Source: an uncultured Bacteroidales bacterium (GTDB lineage Bacteria > Bacteroidota > Bacteroidia > Bacteroidales > Paludibacteraceae). Taken from it: a stretch of DNA of 64,000 nucleotides. Every line of letters starts with the position of its first letter. The stretch's first letter is position 1. The translations under genes were made by a program, and so were the position numbers. Shown here piece after piece: positions 35,433-44,533 of the stretch. The notes below the pieces were generated by a model. That model had not been told where the DNA came from, ran no database searches, and saw only the letters and a program-made list of their open reading frames with translations. The DNA is taken from positions 23,881 through 87,880 of the forward strand of contig CAMHOY010000010.1 of the NCBI GenBank assembly GCA_946186915.1, in the 5' to 3' direction.

Positions 35433-36683
35433 ATGACTATCAAAGATTTCCAATTCGCCGGTAAGAAGGCGATTGTACGTGTCGATTTCAATGTGCCTCT
35501 CGATGAGAACGGCAAGATCACGGACGACACGCGTATCCGCGGTGCGTTACCCACCCTCAAGCACATCCTCGATGAGGGCGGCGCACTGATCATCATGAGC
35601 CACATGGGCAAACCCAAAGGCAAAGTACAGGCTAAGTTCAGCCTGAGCCAAATCGTGGACGCAGTAGCTGCAGCGCTGGGTCGTCCCGTTCAGTTCGCTG
35701 AGGACTGCGCTAAAGCGCAAGACAAGGCGGCTGCACTCAAACCGGGCGAGGTACTGATGCTGGAGAACCTCCGTTTCTATCCGGAAGAGGAAGGCAAACC
35801 GGTAGGTATCGAGAAGGAAGATCCGGCTTACGAGGCTGCCAAGAAAGAGATGAAGGCGCGTCAGAAAGAGTTCGCCAAGATCCTCGCTTCGTACGCAGAC
35901 TGCTATGTGATGGATGCTTTCGGAACGGCTCACCGCAAACATGCTTCGACCGCTGTCATCGCAGACTATTTCGATGCAGACCATAAGATGTTAGGTTTCC
36001 TGATGGAGAAAGAGGTAGCCGCTGTTAACGCTGTGCTCGGCGACATCAAGCGCCCGTTCGTAGCCATCATGGGCGGATCGAAAGTAAGTTCAAAGATCGG
36101 CATCATCGAGAACCTGCTCGGCAAAGTGGACAAACTGATCCTCTGCGGCGGTATGACTTATACGTTTGCCAAAGCACACGGCGGCGAAATCGGCGGCTCG
36201 ATTGTCGAACTCGACAAACTCGATGTAGCGCTGGGCGTAGAGGAACTGGCGAAGAAGAACGGCGTAGAACTCGTTCTTGCTCCGGATGCTATCTGCGGCG
36301 ACAGTTTCAGCAATGACGCCAACCAAAAAATCTTCCCGTCGAATGCTATCCCTGAGGGCTGGGAAGGCTTGGATGCCGGTCCCAAGGCACAGGAGAACTT
36401 CCGCAACGCCATCAAAGGCGCCAAGACCATCCTCTGGAACGGACCTGCCGGCGTATTCGAGTTCGATAACTTCTGCAGCGGTAGCCGTGCTATCGGCGAA
36501 GCGATTGCCGAGGCCACAAAGAACGGCGCTTTCTCGCTCATCGGCGGCGGTGACTCCGTAGCATGCGTGAATAAATTCGGTCTGGCAGACCAGGTATCGT
36601 ATATCTCTACCGGCGGAGGAGCACTCCTCGAGGCTATCGAAGGCAAGATCCTCCCGGGTGTAGCAGCTATTAAAGGAGAGTAA
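35433..36683 (+). CDS. pgk: Phosphoglycerate kinase
   Basis: Glycolytic enzyme, 1,3-bisphosphoglycerate + ADP to 3-phosphoglycerate + ATP. 416 aa, normal length. N-terminal [23 protein letters not shown], the substrate block [40 protein letters not shown], and the C-terminal nucleotide loop [14 protein letters not shown] and [14 protein letters not shown]. Followed by a DUF3127 gene after 18 bp that contain a heptad repeat. Confidence 0.97.
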   Translation: MTIKDFQFAGKKAIVRVDFNVPLDENGKITDDTRIRGALPTLKHILDEGGALIIMSHMGKPKGKVQAKFSLSQIVDAVAAALGRPVQFAEDCAKAQDKAAALKPGEVLMLENLRFYPEEEGKPVGIEKEDPAYEAAKKEMKARQKEFAKILASYADCYVMDAFGTAHRKHASTAVIADYFDADHKMLGFLMEKEVAAVNAVLGDIKRPFVAIMGGSKVSSKIGIIENLLGKVDKLILCGGMTYTFAKAHGGEIGGSIVELDKLDVALGVEELAKKNGVELVLAPDAICGDSFSNDANQKIFPSNAIPEGWEGLDAGPKAQENFRNAIKGAKTILWNGPAGVFEFDNFCSGSRAIGEAIAEATKNGAFSLIGGGDSVACVNKFGLADQVSYISTGGGALLEAIEGKILPGVAAIKGE

Positions 36684-36700
36684 AGTTGAAAGTTGAAAGA
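36682..36700. repeat. Heptanucleotide repeat between pgk and the DUF3127 gene
   Basis: Two units of agttgaa between the pgk stop and the next ATG. Confidence 0.6.
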
Positions 36701-36701
36701 T

Positions 36702-37118
36702 ATGGAAGTAGTAGGTAAAATTATTCAAGTACTGCCTGCGCAGGAAGGTGTAGGCCGCAACGGCAACCCGTGGAAGGTTCAGCCGTATGTATTGGAGACG
36801 CTTGACCAGTATCCCCGCAAAGTGCATTTCGAGGTATTCGGCGAGGACCGTATCAAGCAGAATCCGTGTGATGTAGATCAGTTAGTAACCGTCAGTTTCG
36901 ATATCGAGAGCCGTGAGTTCAACGGTCGTTGGTACACCTCTATCCGCGCATGGCGCATCCAGCAGGGTGATACGACGCAGGCTGTTCCGGGCGCAGCACC
37001 TGCTGCAGCCCCTGTAGCCGCACCGCAACCCGCCGCAGCTCCGACAGAAGCTGCTCCGGTGAATATGGATCCGTTTGACGCTACTGCAGGCGAAGGTACC
37101 AGCGACCTGCCCTTCTAA
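36702..37118 (+). CDS. DUF3127 OB-fold protein with an SSB-like C-terminal tip
   Basis: 138 aa. The N-terminal ~90 residues match DUF3127, a predicted OB-fold (VVGKIIQVLPAQEG, KVHFEVFGEDRIKQ, SFDIESREFNGRWYTSIRAW). An Ala/Pro-rich linker (~95-120) and an acidic end NMDPFDATAGEG...SDLPF follow. The last four residues DLPF mimic the DIPF tip with which SSB recruits repair proteins. The ATG at 36702 is preferred over a TTG three codons upstream. It shares TAATG with the next gene; recO is two genes downstream. Confidence 0.75.
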   Translation: MEVVGKIIQVLPAQEGVGRNGNPWKVQPYVLETLDQYPRKVHFEVFGEDRIKQNPCDVDQLVTVSFDIESREFNGRWYTSIRAWRIQQGDTTQAVPGAAPAAAPVAAPQPAAAPTEAAPVNMDPFDATAGEGTSDLPF

Positions 37119-38029
37119 TGCGTAAAAGGGTTTACATAGCACTCCTTGCCGTTTTGTTAGCGGTCGGCGCAGTCATCTGCGCCGTCCGCTGGCAGGCTTG
37201 GTTCGTCATTCCTGCTGAACCGCATTGGACGGGCGACACGCTGCAAGGGGTGTTCCATACGCCGAACGAGGACAACGACAGTATCGCCACGATCTTGGTG
37301 CTCGGCGATATCCATAGCCGTCTTACGCGGACCGATTATGACACGCTGGCGGCGCGCGTGCCGGATGCAGATCTTGTGATGCAAGCCGGCGACTGGATGG
37401 AGCGGGGACAGGAATATTACCGCCAACTTCTTTTGCGCGAATGGACCAACAGTGCCCTGAACGGACTGCCTGTCATCGCTTGTCCGGGTAATCACGAATA
37501 CACCAAAGGTGTCCATAAGTCCCTATCGGCCGCATGGAACGAGACATTCCTCCACCCCGCTAACGGGCCTGTCGGTGTTCCGGGCGCCAGCTATTGGCTC
37601 GACATCCCGCAGATGCGCATCATCGCCATTGACACCAATCCTTTGTCGCATGTTGTCTATCTGACACGTACGCTTACCTGGTTGCGAGAAGCGATGTATA
37701 GTGCAGGCGACCGCGCGGTGGTGGTGATAATGCATCATCCCGTACTCTCGGCTGCCAAGGGACGCGTCAACCCCGCTATCTACGGCACTTTCCGCTACGC
37801 CTTGAGCCAAGCCGATCTGGTGATTGCCGGACATGATCATCTCTATGCCCGCCGCACGCCGTTCGTGATGCTTAACACCGCCGGCAGAATAAAAAAACAG
37901 AAAAAAAGACTGTACTACGAGGTATGCGACAGCGTTCCTGTGTACGGCGTTCTGACCAACAGTCAACTGACAATTCATCGCATGAGCGATGGTGTCGCCA
38001 TTGATTCCATCTATGTTAAACACGACTGA
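37118..38029 (+). CDS. Membrane-anchored metallophosphoesterase
   Basis: 303 aa calcineurin-like phosphoesterase. An N-terminal membrane anchor or uncleaved signal (VYIALLAVLLAVGAVICAV) is followed by the metal-binding motifs in order: GDIHSR, AGDWMERG, PGNHEY, MHHPVLS and GHDHLYARR. It is therefore extracytoplasmic, with an unknown phosphoester substrate. The start overlaps the DUF3127 stop by one base, and recO starts 17 bp before its end. Confidence 0.85.
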   Translation: MRKRVYIALLAVLLAVGAVICAVRWQAWFVIPAEPHWTGDTLQGVFHTPNEDNDSIATILVLGDIHSRLTRTDYDTLAARVPDADLVMQAGDWMERGQEYYRQLLLREWTNSALNGLPVIACPGNHEYTKGVHKSLSAAWNETFLHPANGPVGVPGASYWLDIPQMRIIAIDTNPLSHVVYLTRTLTWLREAMYSAGDRAVVVIMHHPVLSAAKGRVNPAIYGTFRYALSQADLVIAGHDHLYARRTPFVMLNTAGRIKKQKKRLYYEVCDSVPVYGVLTNSQLTIHRMSDGVAIDSIYVKHD

Positions 38030-38648
38030 CGCGATAGTACTGTCACTTCAGCCGCATTCGGACAAAGCGCACGTATTACACGCCTACACGCGTACGGGCG
38101 GGCGCGTTAATTATATGGTGTATGGCCTGGGGCGCAAACACGCTATCGGGATGTACACCCCGTTCACCCTTCTTCAGATTACTGCGGACCACTCTCCTTC
38201 CAAACCGCCGACACTCAAAGAGGCGGTTCCCCTAAACACTAATCCCCTAACCTCTAATCCCTATAAAAGCGCCATCGCACTTTTCTTGAGCGAAGTGCTC
38301 TATCACGTGCTGCGCCATCCGATGACGGACGAACCTATGTTCGACTTCATTGCACAAGCGATACGGGAGTTGGACCGGTGCGAAGAGCCGCAGAACTTCC
38401 ATCTGCAGTTTTTGGTCGGCTTGGCCGCAAAATTAGGGTTTGCTATTGAAGAAAACAATCCCCTATCTTCCCTTCAGACGGAGAGTGTCCAGTGGACAGT
38501 CGAATCGAGCAGAGCTGGAGGTAGGCTACCCTCCACCCGCAAAGCGCGTCAGGAGGCTTTGCGTCAACTCTGTGCTTATTTCGAAGAACATGTAGAGACC
38601 TGGGAGTCACCCCGCTCTTTGGAGATATTAATGGAGGTTTTTGACTAA
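38013..38648 (+). CDS. recO: DNA repair protein RecO
   Basis: Recombination mediator of the RecFOR path that loads RecA on SSB-coated DNA. 211 aa: N-terminal OB domain TDAIVLSLQPHSDKAHVLHAYTR (start of block), YMVYGLGRK, then a helical part with ALFLSEVLYHVLRHP and FHLQFLVGLAAKLGF. The zinc-finger cysteines found in some RecO proteins are absent. Two stretches look inserted: ~72-83 (NTNPLTSNPY), encoded by a cccctaa repeat, and ~154-174 (ESVQWTVESSRAGG). The start at 38013 gives the normal N terminus. Confidence 0.85.
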   Translation: MLNTTDAIVLSLQPHSDKAHVLHAYTRTGGRVNYMVYGLGRKHAIGMYTPFTLLQITADHSPSKPPTLKEAVPLNTNPLTSNPYKSAIALFLSEVLYHVLRHPMTDEPMFDFIAQAIRELDRCEEPQNFHLQFLVGLAAKLGFAIEENNPLSSLQTESVQWTVESSRAGGRLPSTRKARQEALRQLCAYFEEHVETWESPRSLEILMEVFD

Positions 38649-38682
38649 AATTGCCATCAAAAGTAAAAAAAATGCGTTTTTT

Positions 38683-38714
38683 TTTGGTCATGTCAAAAAA
38701 AAGCAGTAATTTTG
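38683..38714 (+). promoter_or_regulatory. Promoter for rpmH
   Basis: TTTG (38683-38686), 20-bp spacer containing CATGTCA, TAATTTTG (38707-38714) followed by CACGC. Confidence 0.8.
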
Positions 38715-38772
38715 CACGCTTTTTTGATGTATAAACCCGTCTTCGTGAGAAGACCTAAATACAATTAAGACA

Positions 38773-38931
38773 ATGAAACGTACATTCCAACCTTCCCAAC
38801 GTAAGCGTCGTAACAAACACGGCTTCCTGGAGAGAATGACTACCGCTAATGGTCGTCGCGTATTGGCTGCACGCCGCGCTAAAGGTCGTAAGAAACTGAC
38901 CGTAGCTGACGAAGGACGCCACAAATTTTAA
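38773..38931 (+). CDS. rpmH: 50S ribosomal protein L34
   Basis: 52 aa. It starts [18 protein letters not shown] and continues [15 protein letters not shown], the invariant bL34 pattern, with a short acidic extension ([10 protein letters not shown]). It is too short for ordinary ORF cut-offs. Unlike the common dnaA-rpmH-rnpA arrangement, it is followed by rbfA 18 bp downstream, and has its own promoter. Confidence 0.97.
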   Translation: MKRTFQPSQRKRRNKHGFLERMTTANGRRVLAARRAKGRKKLTVADEGRHKF

Positions 38932-38949
38932 TAAATCCTCCGGGATTTA

Positions 38950-39285
38950 ATGGAGTCAACCAGACAACACAAGATCGCTCGTCTGATTCAGAAGGACATG
39001 AGCGATATTCTTTTACGGTACGCGCGCACTTTGCATGGGACATTGATTTCCGTGAGCGAGGTGCGCGTGTCGCCTGATCTCTCTATTGCGCATATCTATC
39101 TGTCTATCTTCCCGCAGGACAAGGTAGCACAGACCATGACGCTTATTGAAGAGAACACGCACCGTTTTCGCGGTGAACTCGGCACGCTCGAGCGCCATCA
39201 ATTGCGTATTATTCCGGAAATAGTCTTCCATTTGGACGAGACGATTGACCGAATGGAGCGCATTGATGAGTTGCTCCATGGCTAA
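38950..39285 (+). CDS. rbfA: Ribosome-binding factor A
   Basis: 30S maturation factor, 111 aa. Family pattern STRQHKIARLIQKDMSDILL at the N terminus, SVSEVRVSPDLSIAHIYLS, and the ending IVFHLDETIDRMERIDELL. It lies in a short run with rpmH and overlaps the following permease gene by 8 bp. Confidence 0.93.
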   Translation: MESTRQHKIARLIQKDMSDILLRYARTLHGTLISVSEVRVSPDLSIAHIYLSIFPQDKVAQTMTLIEENTHRFRGELGTLERHQLRIIPEIVFHLDETIDRMERIDELLHG

Positions 39286-40498
39286 TCTCGAATCCCATAT
39301 CGCCTGGCGGTACCTATTCTCGAAGAAAGGACATAACGCCATCAATATCGTCTCCGGCATCAGTGCGGCGGCGGTTGCTGTCGTGACGGCAGCGATGATC
39401 TGTGTGCTATCCGTAATGAACGGATTCGGTACGCTCGTTGAGCACATGTTCTCGGAGTTCGATCCGACTCTTCTGGTCGTTCCGGCAGAGGGAAACACTT
39501 TGCGCACCGACACTGCGCCCATTGCTTCTTTATACGCGCGCGAGGATATAGAGGCGATTTCCATGCAGCTCGAGCAGACCGCACTCATTCGCTACAAGGA
39601 CCATCAGACGCCGGCCCGCGTGATGGGTGTGGACAGCCTGTTTACCCAAACGGCCCATATCGACTCCATCATCACCGATGGATTCTATTCGGTTTGGGAC
39701 GGGGCTTTTGACCGCGTGGTGATGGGTAGAGGGCTGGCAGCGCAGATCGGTATGAATGCGCACTTCACCGGTGCCCTGCATCTCTATGCGCCGCAGCGCA
39801 CAGGACGCGTGAATATGATGCGGCCGGATCTCTCGCTGCGCCATGAGCATGCATTCATCGCCGGCACGTTCGCCGTCAATCAGGTGGAATACGACGATCA
39901 ACTGCTGCTCGTTTCCCTGCCGCTCGCGCAACGACTCTTCGACTACGATGAATATACCGCAACGGCCTTGCGGATAGAAGTCAGTAATCAGAAGTCAGAT
40001 ATCAGAAAGCAGAAAGCAGAAATCTCTAAAACTTTGGGCCCCGGTTACAAAGTGTTAGACAGATACGAGCAGCAGGCGAGTTTCTTCAATATTCTGCGGA
40101 TAGAGAAACTGCTGACGATCCTGCTGTTGGTTTTCATCCTGCTCATCGCGAGTTTTAATATCATCGGCTCGCTATCGATGCTGATTATCGACAAGCGCGA
40201 AGATATTCAGATTCTCTCGCATCTCGGTGCGGACGAAGCAACGATTCGCCGCGTGTTCCTGATCGAAGGATGGCTCATCTCTTCGTCGGGCGCACTGATA
40301 GGTCTGATAACCGGCGTACTGCTTTGTCTGGGCCAGCAACATTTCGGGTGGCTCAAGTTAGGCAGCGGCGCCGAGTATGTGATTTCGGCTTACCCGGTGC
40401 AGGTACAGGCACCCGATATCGTTTTGGTTGCCGTCATTGTTCTCGCCTTGGGCTTCATCGCTGCGCTTTATCCATCCCGTAAAATACATATCTCATGA
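39278..40498 (+). CDS. Lipoprotein-release ABC permease (LolC/LolE family)
   Basis: 406-aa FtsX-type permease of the system that releases lipoproteins from the inner membrane. N-terminal ESHIAWRYLFSKKGHNAINIVSGIS, a first membrane span (~24-50), a large periplasmic domain, and three spans near the C terminus (RIEKLLTILLLVFILLIAS, near 270; ~320; ~375). Residues ~234-248 (NQKSDIRKQKAEISK) are encoded by a tcagaag heptad repeat in the periplasmic domain. The ATP-binding LolD is not adjacent. Confidence 0.85.
   Translation: MANLESHIAWRYLFSKKGHNAINIVSGISAAAVAVVTAAMICVLSVMNGFGTLVEHMFSEFDPTLLVVPAEGNTLRTDTAPIASLYAREDIEAISMQLEQTALIRYKDHQTPARVMGVDSLFTQTAHIDSIITDGFYSVWDGAFDRVVMGRGLAAQIGMNAHFTGALHLYAPQRTGRVNMMRPDLSLRHEHAFIAGTFAVNQVEYDDQLLLVSLPLAQRLFDYDEYTATALRIEVSNQKSDIRKQKAEISKTLGPGYKVLDRYEQQASFFNILRIEKLLTILLLVFILLIASFNIIGSLSMLIIDKREDIQILSHLGADEATIRRVFLIEGWLISSSGALIGLITGVLLCLGQQHFGWLKLGSGAEYVISAYPVQVQAPDIVLVAVIVLALGFIAALYPSRKIHIS
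39980..40022. repeat. Heptanucleotide (TCAGAAG) repeat inside the lolC/E gene
   Basis: Six units of tcagaag/cagaaag with period 7, in frame. The same unit type as at 12727. Confidence 0.75.
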
Positions 40499-41067
40499 GA
40501 AAATTGCTCTATATCGGATTACTCGGGTTGGTCGGTATACTCGGATTCTCCTCCTGCCGGCCCTCCACGCCGTACGTCTATCGCGGCTTGCCGAAAGAAT
40601 ATATCCTGGCATGGGAGGAAATCTACGGATATGCCTATGACTCGGTGCCTTGTCCGGTGGTGGCACTGGACTTGTACTCCAAAGGTCTGGAATTGGATGC
40701 GAACCATCGGATGCGGGGCACGGGGTACAATCTCTATATATCCGATATCTTCGTTCCGGAGAGTCACGGCGAAGACACTTTGCGGCTGGTAGCAGGAAAG
40801 TATCATAGCGAACGGACTGGACTGCCCTTCTCTTTCCTTCCCGGCAAGAATTGGGATGGTCAGCCGACGGGCATGTATGTGCTGTACGTCGAGGAAGGCA
40901 AGTTGCAATCTATCCAGATGCTGGATTCCGGATATATCGTAGTCAAAGACACGACGTCTGTCATGAAAGATCTGGAGTTCACGCTCTATTATCGAAGCGC
41001 TTACGGTTCGCGCATCACGTACAAACCGCATTTCCAAGGCGTCCTTTATCCGTGGGAAAAACGATAA
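40495..41067 (+). CDS. Hypothetical lipoprotein
   Basis: 190 aa, function not recognised. Lipobox ends at Cys21 (LGFSSCRPS). The mature part is beta-rich with no domain I can name (PVVALDLYSKGLELD, YNLYISDIFVPESHGED). It starts within the stop of the LolC/E gene (ATGA) and its 3' end overlaps the XerC/D gene by 16 bp, so it sits inside a tight operon. Confidence 0.75.
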   Translation: MRKLLYIGLLGLVGILGFSSCRPSTPYVYRGLPKEYILAWEEIYGYAYDSVPCPVVALDLYSKGLELDANHRMRGTGYNLYISDIFVPESHGEDTLRLVAGKYHSERTGLPFSFLPGKNWDGQPTGMYVLYVEEGKLQSIQMLDSGYIVVKDTTSVMKDLEFTLYYRSAYGSRITYKPHFQGVLYPWEKR

Positions 41068-42038
41068 CATCTGATGCAGAACTCCGGCGCGAATACCATA
41101 CCTGGTTGCGTCTGGAGCGCGGTTATTCACCGAACACCATCGAGGGCTATGAGATGGACCTCGACAAACTGTGTGCGTACGGAGAGAAGCACAAGGTGGA
41201 CATCGTGCATATGACGTTTGACGAACTGCAGGACTTCGTTTTCGAGCAATTCAAAGAAGTTCATTCAGAAGCTACGCAGGCGCGTATTCTGGCTGGAATC
41301 CACTCGTGGTTCCGCTTTCTGCTTTACAAAGACTATATTGACCAAGACCCTTCCGAACTGTTAGAAGGTCCGCGTAAATCCAAACATCTGCCTACGGTGC
41401 TCTCGCTGGACGAAGTGAACCGAATGATGGCGGCGATCGACTTGAGCAGTAACGAGGGGCACCGCAACCGCGCGATGATGGAGATGCTCTACGGCAGCGG
41501 CTTGCGCGTGAGCGAACTGGTCAATCTGCAGTTGAGCAAGATATATCTTCACGAGCACTACATGCTTATCGAGGGAAAAGGGTCGAAGCAACGCCTCGTA
41601 CCGCTCTCGCCGGTAGCCGAAGAGTGGTTCGGATACTGGATGCAGGAACGGGCGACCTGGTCGCTCAAGCCCGAATCCAAAGATATCGCGTTTGTGAACC
41701 GATACGGCCGCCCTATGACCCGCGCCATGGTTTTCACCATCGTGCGTCGTCTCTGCGCGGAAGCGGGTATCACCAAGACCGTCAGTCCGCATACACTGCG
41801 CCATTCATTTGCCACCCATCTGCTGCAGAACGGCGCAGACCTGCGCGTCATACAGCAACTGCTCGGGCATGAGGATCTCGCTACCACCGAGATATACACG
41901 CATATCGATGTACAGGATCTCCGCAAAGCGATTCTGCAATACCACCCCGCAAACGCGATCGGCAATCAGGTCGCAAAAAACCGTACCGCTCTGCTAAACG
42001 GTGAGGCGACTGATGCCTCCGCTCTCCCCAAAAATTAA
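41052..42038 (+). CDS. Tyrosine recombinase XerC/XerD
   Basis: Site-specific recombinase for chromosome dimer resolution. 328 aa from a GTG start at 41052; later ATGs would cut the N-terminal SAM-like domain (YHTWLRLERGYSPNTIEGYE). Catalytic residues: Arg in YGSGLRVSELVNL, Lys in EGKGSKQRLVPL, His/Arg in HTLRHSFATHLL, His in LLGHEDLATTE and the Tyr of IYTHID. The GTG start lies inside the end of the preceding lipoprotein gene. XerC and XerD cannot be told apart here. Confidence 0.9.
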   Translation: MGKTITSDAELRREYHTWLRLERGYSPNTIEGYEMDLDKLCAYGEKHKVDIVHMTFDELQDFVFEQFKEVHSEATQARILAGIHSWFRFLLYKDYIDQDPSELLEGPRKSKHLPTVLSLDEVNRMMAAIDLSSNEGHRNRAMMEMLYGSGLRVSELVNLQLSKIYLHEHYMLIEGKGSKQRLVPLSPVAEEWFGYWMQERATWSLKPESKDIAFVNRYGRPMTRAMVFTIVRRLCAEAGITKTVSPHTLRHSFATHLLQNGADLRVIQQLLGHEDLATTEIYTHIDVQDLRKAILQYHPANAIGNQVAKNRTALLNGEATDASALPKN

Positions 42039-42057
42039 AATTTTCGGGGGCCCTATA

Positions 42058-44472
42058 ATGAAACGAATACTCTTCATATTGTACACTATACTCTCCCTGC
42101 CTATTATGGCGGTCGAGACCATCATTGTCGGCGAAGTGGTTAATGAGACGACCGGTGAGGCCATACCGAACGTGAACATCCATTTCCGGGGCACGAAGAT
42201 CGGTACTACTTCGGATGAGCACGGTAACTATGCGTTGCGCGTGGATATGACGGCAAAAAGCCAACTGGTCTTCTCAGCTGTCGGCTATTATACCCAGCGT
42301 TTCGATATCGACCCGGGCGCGATGGCGGGTCTGCAAGTAGCGATGCGGGAGAAAACGGCGATGCTCACGGAGATTGTGGTAGCGCCGAACGAGAACCCGG
42401 CGCTGGAGCTCTTACGTCGGGTACGGGAGCACCGCGAAGCAAACGACCGCACCAAGCATCCGGAGAACAGTGCCGTACTGCAACGCGAACAGACATTATA
42501 TGTCTCGCATATCAACCGCCGTCATCTAAGGCGTGCGTTATGGCGCAGCCTGCAGGAAGGAATGATTGCGCAGGAAGACTCCACGTATATCCTTCCGCTC
42601 TACAGAGAGACACAGTCTTTCCGCATGGCAGGACAGGAGATGATTCCGGCGAATGACCAACGTACGCAAGCCCTCATCCTGTCCGAGACGGATTATTCGG
42701 CATTACTGGGCGGCGAAGGCAACCTCAATCTCTATGCGCCATCCGTCAGCCTCATGGGGCATGCCTTTCTCTCTCCCCTTGCATCGGGAGGAAACCTGTA
42801 CTATAGATATTATCTCGATGATTCGCAGGATAGTCTCCCTTCCTTTCAGGGAAGGGCTGGGGATAGGCTCGTTCGAATTGTCTTTCGCACGAGAAATCCC
42901 TTCTACGCGACGTTTAACGGCGAGATGATCATTGATACCACCACGTATGCGTTGCGTGCTTTTAAGGCTTATGTACCGCCGGAGGTAGCCGTCAACTACG
43001 TGAACGACATCCATATCTCGCAGACGCTTGCCCCGGATGGGCTTATTGCAGAAGAAACAATCTCCACCCTGCTCGATTTCTCTGTCAAATCAGAGAAAGC
43101 CGGTACGGTTTTCCCTTCTGTGCTATTGACGACGAGTCTGCGAAACCCGAAAGCCGCGGCAGCCAACTCCATAGCCATCAACGACAGCATATCCCCCACC
43201 TCCCTTCCTTTCAGGGAAGGGCCGGGGTTAGGCTCTCTCTCTGCCGACTCCGCTTTCGCCAAACTCGACTCGCTGCCCATCATCCGTGTCGCCAAATGGT
43301 TCGCCACCGTCGCCATGACGGGTTATATCCCTACGGGCACTCCGGTAGATATCGGGCATATAGAGGAGATATTACAGGTGAACCAGCACGAAGGCGTGCA
43401 TGTCGGTCTGCCTTTCCGCACCAACGAGAAGTTGTCGAAAGTGGTCTCGTTGGAGGCTTCAGTGGGCTATGGTTTCAGGGACCGTCAATTCAAAGGGATG
43501 GGTCGGGTGTCGGTCAATCTGCCTACGGAGCGGAAGAATATCCTGCAATTCGAGTACAACGACCGGTATGTCTGGTCGGAGGTGGATGATTTCGATCGGA
43601 TGCTGCGGGAGAACTCCATGGGATGGGGAAACTTCGACTTCACCGCTTACGCTTTCCAAGCACTTTTCCGCGACAGTTTATGCGTCAATACCGCAATCCG
43701 GCAGCGTCAGTTGCAGTTCCATTGGTTCGCCGACTGGAGCAAGAATGTAGAGACACACGCCTACATCCGCGCCGGTTGGAATTTTAATCTCCCTTCCCTT
43801 CAGGGAGGGGCGGGGGTAGGCCCATATTCCTACCAGTCGCTATCTCTGATCGCCCGCCTCAGTTGGGGTGAACGGAAATACGATGGTTATTTCATGCGCC
43901 GCTACGCTTACTCATCCCGTTATCCGGTATTGTATCTGGGCGCCGAGTTTGGTCATTGGGGTCTAAACAGCGAAGCTATAAACGGCGCAGCCTCTAACCT
44001 TTATACACACTTAAGAGCGATGCTCACGCAGCATGCAAACCTCGGTATGGGCGGCACGCTGACGTATGCATTACAAGCCGGTGTATTGATGGGACGGGTG
44101 CCGGCTACGCTCTTATGGCAGGCGAATGCAAACCAGGGCTACGCATATGATCCCTACCGCTTCACTTTCCTGCACGGATATCAGATGATGGCTAACCGAT
44201 ATGTAACATTGCAGACGGAATGGAACGGCATGGGTGTGCTCTTTAATCTCATTCCGGGTGTACGCTGGTTGCATCTGCGCGAACTCGTAGAAGCGAAGAT
44301 AGCGTACGGCTATAACAGCCAGGCGGAGTACGGCACGCCACGTTCAATGCTTTATACAGAGGTGGGCGTCGGTATCGGTAATATATTACGTATCTGCGAT
44401 CTCTATTCCGCTTGGTCTATTACGCCGAGTGTCCAATGGGCGATTCGTTTCCGCATTCACTTGGGATTATAG
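42058..44472 (+). CDS. DUF5686 / carboxypeptidase-regulatory-like outer-membrane protein
   Basis: 804 aa. Signal peptide (KRILFILYTILSLPIMA), then a CarboxypepD_reg-like beta sandwich (~20-105: VVNETTGEAIPNVNIHFRG, start of block). A long DUF5686-type region follows and the C terminus looks like a beta barrel (SVQWAIRFRIHLGL). It contains three in-frame copies of the palindromic repeat at residues ~258-270 (LPSFQGRAGDRL), ~378-391 (SLPFREGPGLGS) and ~577-588 (LPSLQGGAGVGP). Without them the frame continues normally, so they are insertions that the protein tolerates. No biochemical role known to me. Confidence 0.75.
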   Translation: MKRILFILYTILSLPIMAVETIIVGEVVNETTGEAIPNVNIHFRGTKIGTTSDEHGNYALRVDMTAKSQLVFSAVGYYTQRFDIDPGAMAGLQVAMREKTAMLTEIVVAPNENPALELLRRVREHREANDRTKHPENSAVLQREQTLYVSHINRRHLRRALWRSLQEGMIAQEDSTYILPLYRETQSFRMAGQEMIPANDQRTQALILSETDYSALLGGEGNLNLYAPSVSLMGHAFLSPLASGGNLYYRYYLDDSQDSLPSFQGRAGDRLVRIVFRTRNPFYATFNGEMIIDTTTYALRAFKAYVPPEVAVNYVNDIHISQTLAPDGLIAEETISTLLDFSVKSEKAGTVFPSVLLTTSLRNPKAAAANSIAINDSISPTSLPFREGPGLGSLSADSAFAKLDSLPIIRVAKWFATVAMTGYIPTGTPVDIGHIEEILQVNQHEGVHVGLPFRTNEKLSKVVSLEASVGYGFRDRQFKGMGRVSVNLPTERKNILQFEYNDRYVWSEVDDFDRMLRENSMGWGNFDFTAYAFQALFRDSLCVNTAIRQRQLQFHWFADWSKNVETHAYIRAGWNFNLPSLQGGAGVGPYSYQSLSLIARLSWGERKYDGYFMRRYAYSSRYPVLYLGAEFGHWGLNSEAINGAASNLYTHLRAMLTQHANLGMGGTLTYALQAGVLMGRVPATLLWQANANQGYAYDPYRFTFLHGYQMMANRYVTLQTEWNGMGVLFNLIPGVRWLHLRELVEAKIAYGYNSQAEYGTPRSMLYTEVGVGIGNILRICDLYSAWSITPSVQWAIRFRIHLGL
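42833..42869. repeat. GC-rich palindromic repeat, copy 6 (inside DUF5686 gene)
   Basis: CTCCCTTCCTTTCAGGGAAG palindrome plus GGGCTGGGGATAGG arm, in frame. Confidence 0.85.
43193..43233. repeat. GC-rich palindromic repeat, copy 7 (inside DUF5686 gene)
   Basis: CTCCCTTCCTTTCAGGGAAG palindrome plus GGCCGGGGTTAGG arm, in frame. Confidence 0.85.
43789..43822. repeat. GC-rich palindromic repeat, copy 8 (inside DUF5686 gene)
   Basis: CTCCCTTCCCTTCAGGGAGG palindrome plus GGCGGGGGTAGG arm, in frame. Confidence 0.85.
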
Positions 44473-44487
44473 AGCTAAGACAAAAAG

Positions 44488-44520
44488 AAGAGGACCTCTT
44501 GCGAGATCCTCTTTCTTTTC
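44488..44520. terminator. Bidirectional terminator between DUF5686 and SusCD-locus genes
   Basis: AAGAGGA-cc-TCT-TGCG-AGA-TCCTCTT stem (44488-44513) with an A run on the left and a T-rich run on the right, between convergent genes. Confidence 0.75.
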
Positions 44521-44533
44521 ATGACTTATCCGA

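Noticed and set aside
41052..42038. XerC/D gene as an integrase marking a mobile element
   Set aside because: It lies in a housekeeping run with overlapping genes, no att-like repeats or phage genes nearby, and full XerC/D motifs.
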